A stretch of DNA of 64,000 bases from Coccinella septempunctata. Taxonomy: Eukaryota; Arthropoda; Insecta; Coleoptera; Coccinellidae. A model generated the notes under the pieces. It was not told the origin of the DNA. It did not search any database and saw only the letters and a program-made list of their open reading frames with translations. Numbering within the stretch: position 1 is the stretch's first letter; every line of letters starts with the position of its first letter. Positions 58,773 to 64,000 of this stretch are shown here, piece after piece. The stretch is from the NCBI RefSeq assembly GCF_907165205.1, contig NC_058189.1:18908001-18972000 (forward strand), written 5' to 3'. The position numbers and the translations under genes were made by a program.

Positions 58773-59758
58773 TGTGTTAAGCACTTCGGGTTTGGATTAC
58801 TTCCGATAGTGGGATCCATATTACCGAAGTTGACGGAAATTTGACGGGCGATTGGCTCGTAAATTATTGCTAAGGACTTGAAATTGCAAGTTTACTGCGT
58901 AATCTCACGGAATTTAAAGCTTTTTATTTGTACCAATTATTGGGTTCATCATTGCATCGTATTTCGGACGAATGCGATATGGGAAATAGGCCGATATATC
59001 ATTTTTGACGGACCGAAATGATTCTTCCCAGACTTGCCAAAGTCGCTCTTGTCATGGTTCCTGGATATTCTTATCATTAGTTATTATTTCGAAATTTGAT
59101 TCTCCTTGATCGAACAGCTCATGATGAATAGAACTTATTCTTTTATTCATTGACCATCAGAATCGACCATCAAAATCCGCATTTTTACTGGAAGTAGCGA
59201 AATTTTCTAATACTTTGTCGAATCGACCACTGAAAACTGAATTTCTATCATAGTATCGACTGAAATTCAACGTATGTGTCTCAATTCCAAAACTTCGTAT
59301 AGTTTCAAGATTTGGCTCGAATTGATCTAACAGTTCCTCGGAAATTGATCTCATACTTTGTCTAATCGGCCACTGAATTTCTATCGAGAGTATTGAACTG
59401 AATTCGAAAACTATAAATATGAGATTCTAGGATTGAACGCCCACACTAAACCTCTCCGAAACCAGCCCTAAACAAAACTTCAGGAAATTTCAACAAAAGA
59501 TGCCAAAGAAATCAAGGTTGGAAAGAAGATATAAAAGGTGGAAACCATCAAGAGAATTTCATTAAAGGTGAATATTGGCACAAGGAACAAATCAAAACAA
59601 CTATTCTCTCAGCGACGTTTCGGAAATTTTATTTCCTTCATCAGGCTACAACAAAAGGTAATCATTACATTCAGATGGACTCAAAAAACAAAGAAAAGGT
59701 TGTGAAAAAAGTGGTCAAAAATATATAAACTAATATATGAATATATATTTATATATAT

Positions 59759-61513
59759 TTAGACTGATTCAAAAAAATCGACTTTCTTTTTTTTCGGCAA
59801 ACACACCCCTTATTATCTTCAGGGCATCGAAAAAAAACGTCTGTGAAGATATTAGCCAAAAATCTTATTATTTAGAGGTCGCTCTTCGAGGATTTCTATT
59901 TTCCCTACTAATAGCAGGGGAAAATAATTTATTTCTAGTTAAAAAATTCCAGTTCGCAAACCAATGGACGGATACCATTGAGCGATATATTTTTATGTAG
60001 GGAGTTTAGTGGTCTACAAAAACTGCCCCATAAAATTTTTGCATAAAACGGCTTTTCGAAAAGTTATTAGAGCTTGAAATTAAATTTTTGTCGAAGTAGC
60101 TGTTTTTACTCGGATATCGGGAAGCAGTTATTGGAATTTACTTTGAAAATCAGGAAATCGTTCTCGAAAGTTACAATTGATATGATTTTATTCAGATTTA
60201 AATCATTCATGACATCCCCAAATTGTCAACCTCAACAATTGTTAGGGTGTTTCATACTCTTCAGAATCAAATTATTTAGCATCTCTTTTTTCTCATTCAC
60301 TTGGGTCAGAAAGAATGATTGGTTTTGTGCTTGTGATTAGTGTTTGATCTTAAACTCGGTACTTGTCTTCAGTTTCATCCATAATACAATTTTGTGTATT
60401 CATTATTTTTGCAAACCCAAAATGGCCGCATTTGCAAAATTCTCGCTATATGATTTCATTGGAGAAGACATTACGTAGTGAAAGTAACATATAGATGATA
60501 GGATCTTTCTGTTGTTAACGATTTAACGGAGCGAGTTATTGGTTTAATTGAAGAATGTAATAACTACTAAAAGAAGAATGAAGAATTAACAGTTACAGTT
60601 TCTTTTACAATTGATCAACGAACATCGTCATCGTTTTCCGGATTGCAACAAAAAAAAATTGAAATTATCTGTTTAGAACATATTATCTATTATAGATGTT
60701 GAATATACCAACACCAATATTATTTCCCACAACCGAATGAATGCTTTCTATATGCGACTTATTTCTAATATCATTAAACCTACCAATTCCACAAATATCG
60801 AGATATTTGTTGAAAAATTGTTGAAGTTCACTCTTTTGTGACAGCGGCCATTTTGGGTTTATAAAAATAATGAATACAAAAAATTGTATTATGACTGAAA
60901 CTGAAGTACCGGGTTTAAGAACAACACTAATCTGAAAGAGAGCATAAAACCATTCATTCTTTCTGACCCAAATGAATGAGAAATAAGAGATGCTGAATAA
61001 TTTGATTCTGAAGAGTATAAATTTCTAACTCTCTAACAATTGTTGAGGTTGACTATTTGAGGATGTCATAAATTATTTGAATCTACATAGAATCATATTA
61101 ATTGTATCTTTCCAGAACTATTTTCTGATTTTCAAAGTAAATTCCAATAATTTCTCCCCGATATCCGAGTAAAAACAGCTACTTCGATAAAGATTTCATT
61201 TCAAGCTCTAATAACTTTTCGAAAAGCCGTTTTATGGAAAAATTGTATGGGACAGTTTTTGTAGAGCACCTGATTCCCTACATAAAAATATATCGCTCAA
61301 CGAAATCCGTCCATTGTTTTGCGAACTGGAATTTTTTAACTAGAAACAAATTTTTTTCCCCTGCTATTAGTAGGGAAAATAGAAATCCTCGATGAGCGAC
61401 CTCTAAATATTTTCGGATAATATTTTCAAAAACGTCATTTTTCAATGTCCTGATGATAATAAGGAGTGTGTTTCTCGAAAAAAAAGAATGTCGATTTTTT
61501 TGAATCAGTCTAA
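59759..61513. repeat. Long inverted repeat in spacer (copy B)
   Basis: Counterpart of 1955-3731, with a few small indels (for example near 60247 and 60333). Confidence 0.8.
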
Positions 61514-61889
61514 GACATATTTTATCTTTTGAATGTCAGCAATACATTTTTAGCTATCAAACAATATAGCATATGTACGAGTTTTAGCAAAGGTTAGTGC
61601 AACGGGGTACCATACAATTTGGAGTATGATACAAGAGCTTAGGGAAAAACCTCAGTAAAAAAACCCTGTCTCTCCGTGAGTAGTGTAGTGATGTCAAATA
61701 TATGAATAAAATGTGAATAACCGAATGACTGAAAAGGAGGAATCAAAATTTTTTTTTGATAAATTATGTAAAAGCGAAACATCGAATAAAAACTGACATA
61801 CATTCATTCGTCCTAAAAATATCATCTCTTCAATAGATCTTACAAGATTTTGTTCTCTACATAGCAGAGCATTATTTTCATAGTGCTGT

Positions 61890-62540
61890 AAAAGTGAAAG
61901 TAGAAGTGAAAGTGCCCACTAGCACAGCTGCTACGGAATTTTTGATTCCGTCTGTGAAGTTTGTGTAGATTCTATACGCGTATGTATTATCGGAATTTTA
62001 ATTCGTTAAAATTTTCGAAGTTGCTGTTCATCTGCCAGTCCAGTCCAGGTCTAGTGAAATAGGCCAAGAGGTGAAACTACATTGTTTAAGTCTGATCAAC
62101 TGGGTGAGATAAATACATTAAATGTGAGCTGACCAATAGTTATGATGCGAGTAGGAGCAGTGAATGAATCGTACAAGTTAAAATGAGAAAAGAATAGTAT
62201 TATTAATATACATGATATTTATCATTGAGCAACATTTACAGAGACGAACTGCTTACAAGTGAGCACGATTAGAACGTCCATCGGAAAAACAGAAGATACA
62301 ATTGATGAATTATGAGAAGTGCAAAACGAGAGTACTGCGATAACCACTAAACGTTGGTTTCAAGAGGTGCAGAAGGCTGAGAGCCAACATGTATATCGAG
62401 TAAGATGAATGAACGTGAGAATGTATCATGAGAGCACAAATTTATAGTGAGTAGATTGTCAGGAATAGACAGATTTATAGGGACCTAAAATGGGAAACCA
62501 TTTCAACACGAATTGATCAAACAGTTGGTGGTTTTATAAT
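61890..62540 (+). mobile_element. Jockey-A remnant in spacer (copy B)
   Basis: Counterpart of 4041-4640, with a 37-bp segment near 62100 that copy A lacks. Confidence 0.58.
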
Positions 62541-62731
62541 TTGCCGAATCGGCAAACTACAATTCGGAAAATTTTTAAGAATTCGTCTGATGAAGGATTC
62601 TGATGTGACTACGCAACATTAAGAAATCTTACCAAAAATTCCCTTTTCCGTTCAGTGTCAGTTTCGTACCGAACTGTATAACCGTGGCGATCGAAGTATC
62701 GTACGAGTAAAAAAGTCATCTAGAATTTTGT

Positions 62732-62747
62732 GGTTCTGAAAAGAACC
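62732..62747 (-). promoter_or_regulatory. Histone 3' stem-loop of H3 (copy B)
   Basis: Minus strand GGTTCTTTTCAGAACC. Confidence 0.93.
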
Positions 62748-62773
62748 GATATGCAAGATTCCCGAATCGAAAT

Positions 62774-63756
<983 letters not shown>

Positions 63757-63786
63757 ATGAGTCATTATTCAGGTTGTAGTATAAAC

Positions 63787-63802
63787 GGTCCTTCTCAGGA
63801 CC
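63787..63802 (+). promoter_or_regulatory. Histone 3' stem-loop of H4 (copy B), UCUC loop
   Basis: GGTCCTTCTCAGGACC, same variant loop as the other two H4 copies. Confidence 0.92.
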
Positions 63803-64000
63803 ACAACCATTTAATGTTTGTTTTATCCAATATCAATGTCGATTGCTAATAAATACTTCGTACTAAATTCTTGAGGATATGTACGTATTATTTCACTATG
63901 ATCACTAAGCCCGGATATAAAGAGAATCCTTCTTGGATTCTGTGGCCAAACCCTCCGTCCATCCTCAAGATGAAATTTTTTTAAGTAGTTCCGATCTGAG

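Overview
This window is AT-rich eukaryotic nuclear DNA, almost certainly from an insect. It carries the replication-dependent core and linker histone genes (H1, H2A, H2B, H3, H4), all intronless and each followed by a histone 3' stem-loop. They sit among Jockey-like, I-like, Penelope-like, copia, hAT, P/THAP, pogo-like and Helitron sequences. The order cannot be fixed from sequence alone; a beetle is a weak guess.

Layout. The two ends are near-identical copies of one histone unit: H1(-), a spacer of about 3.9 kb, H3(-)/H4(+) divergent. Copy A occupies 1-6120 and copy B 57806-64000, so the H1-to-H1 distance is 57,805 bp. Between them lie an inverted H4 pseudogene (7531-7836), H2A(-) at 47668-48043 with a one-base homopolymer frameshift at its N-terminus, and H2B(-) at 55381-55752. 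The rest of the interior is mainly nested mobile elements and anonymous AT-rich DNA.

Mobile-element interior. 7837-11641 is a head-to-tail and inverted pile-up of one Jockey-like family ('Jockey-A'). 12576-13044 is a MITE-like inverted repeat. 13362-19100 is a nearly complete I-like element with 15-bp target-site duplications. 19211-21241 holds THAP, hAT and copia remnants. 21150-30570 is a tandem duplication of a ~3.46-kb segment carrying the 5' end of a small THAP-domain gene; its second copy is interrupted by an apparently intact Penelope-like element (25854-28321), and the first copy serves as the empty site. 30686-36411 is a large foldback-like structure whose arms contain inverted arrays of a ~150-bp satellite and whose middle contains a third THAP copy. 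36412-41739 is mostly anonymous, with a pogo-like remnant and an 84-bp tandem repeat. 41740-46268 is the longest Jockey-A copy (gag ORF intact, ORF2 broken). 48285-55215 is debris of Jockey-type, hAT and Helitron elements between H2A and H2B. 55753-57655 holds a BED-finger hAT remnant and more Jockey-A.

How the parts relate. The histone genes supply S-phase nucleosome protein; their spacers have been invaded repeatedly, above all by Jockey-A, which also broke one H4 copy at codon 4. H2A and H2B, normally a divergent pair, are 7.3 kb apart on the same strand, which points to rearrangement. No viral gene, CRISPR array, tRNA or rRNA gene was recognised. The most unusual items are the 57.8-kb histone unit, the H2A frameshift, the H4 inverted duplication, the triplicated 85-residue THAP-only gene, and the satellite-armed foldback element.
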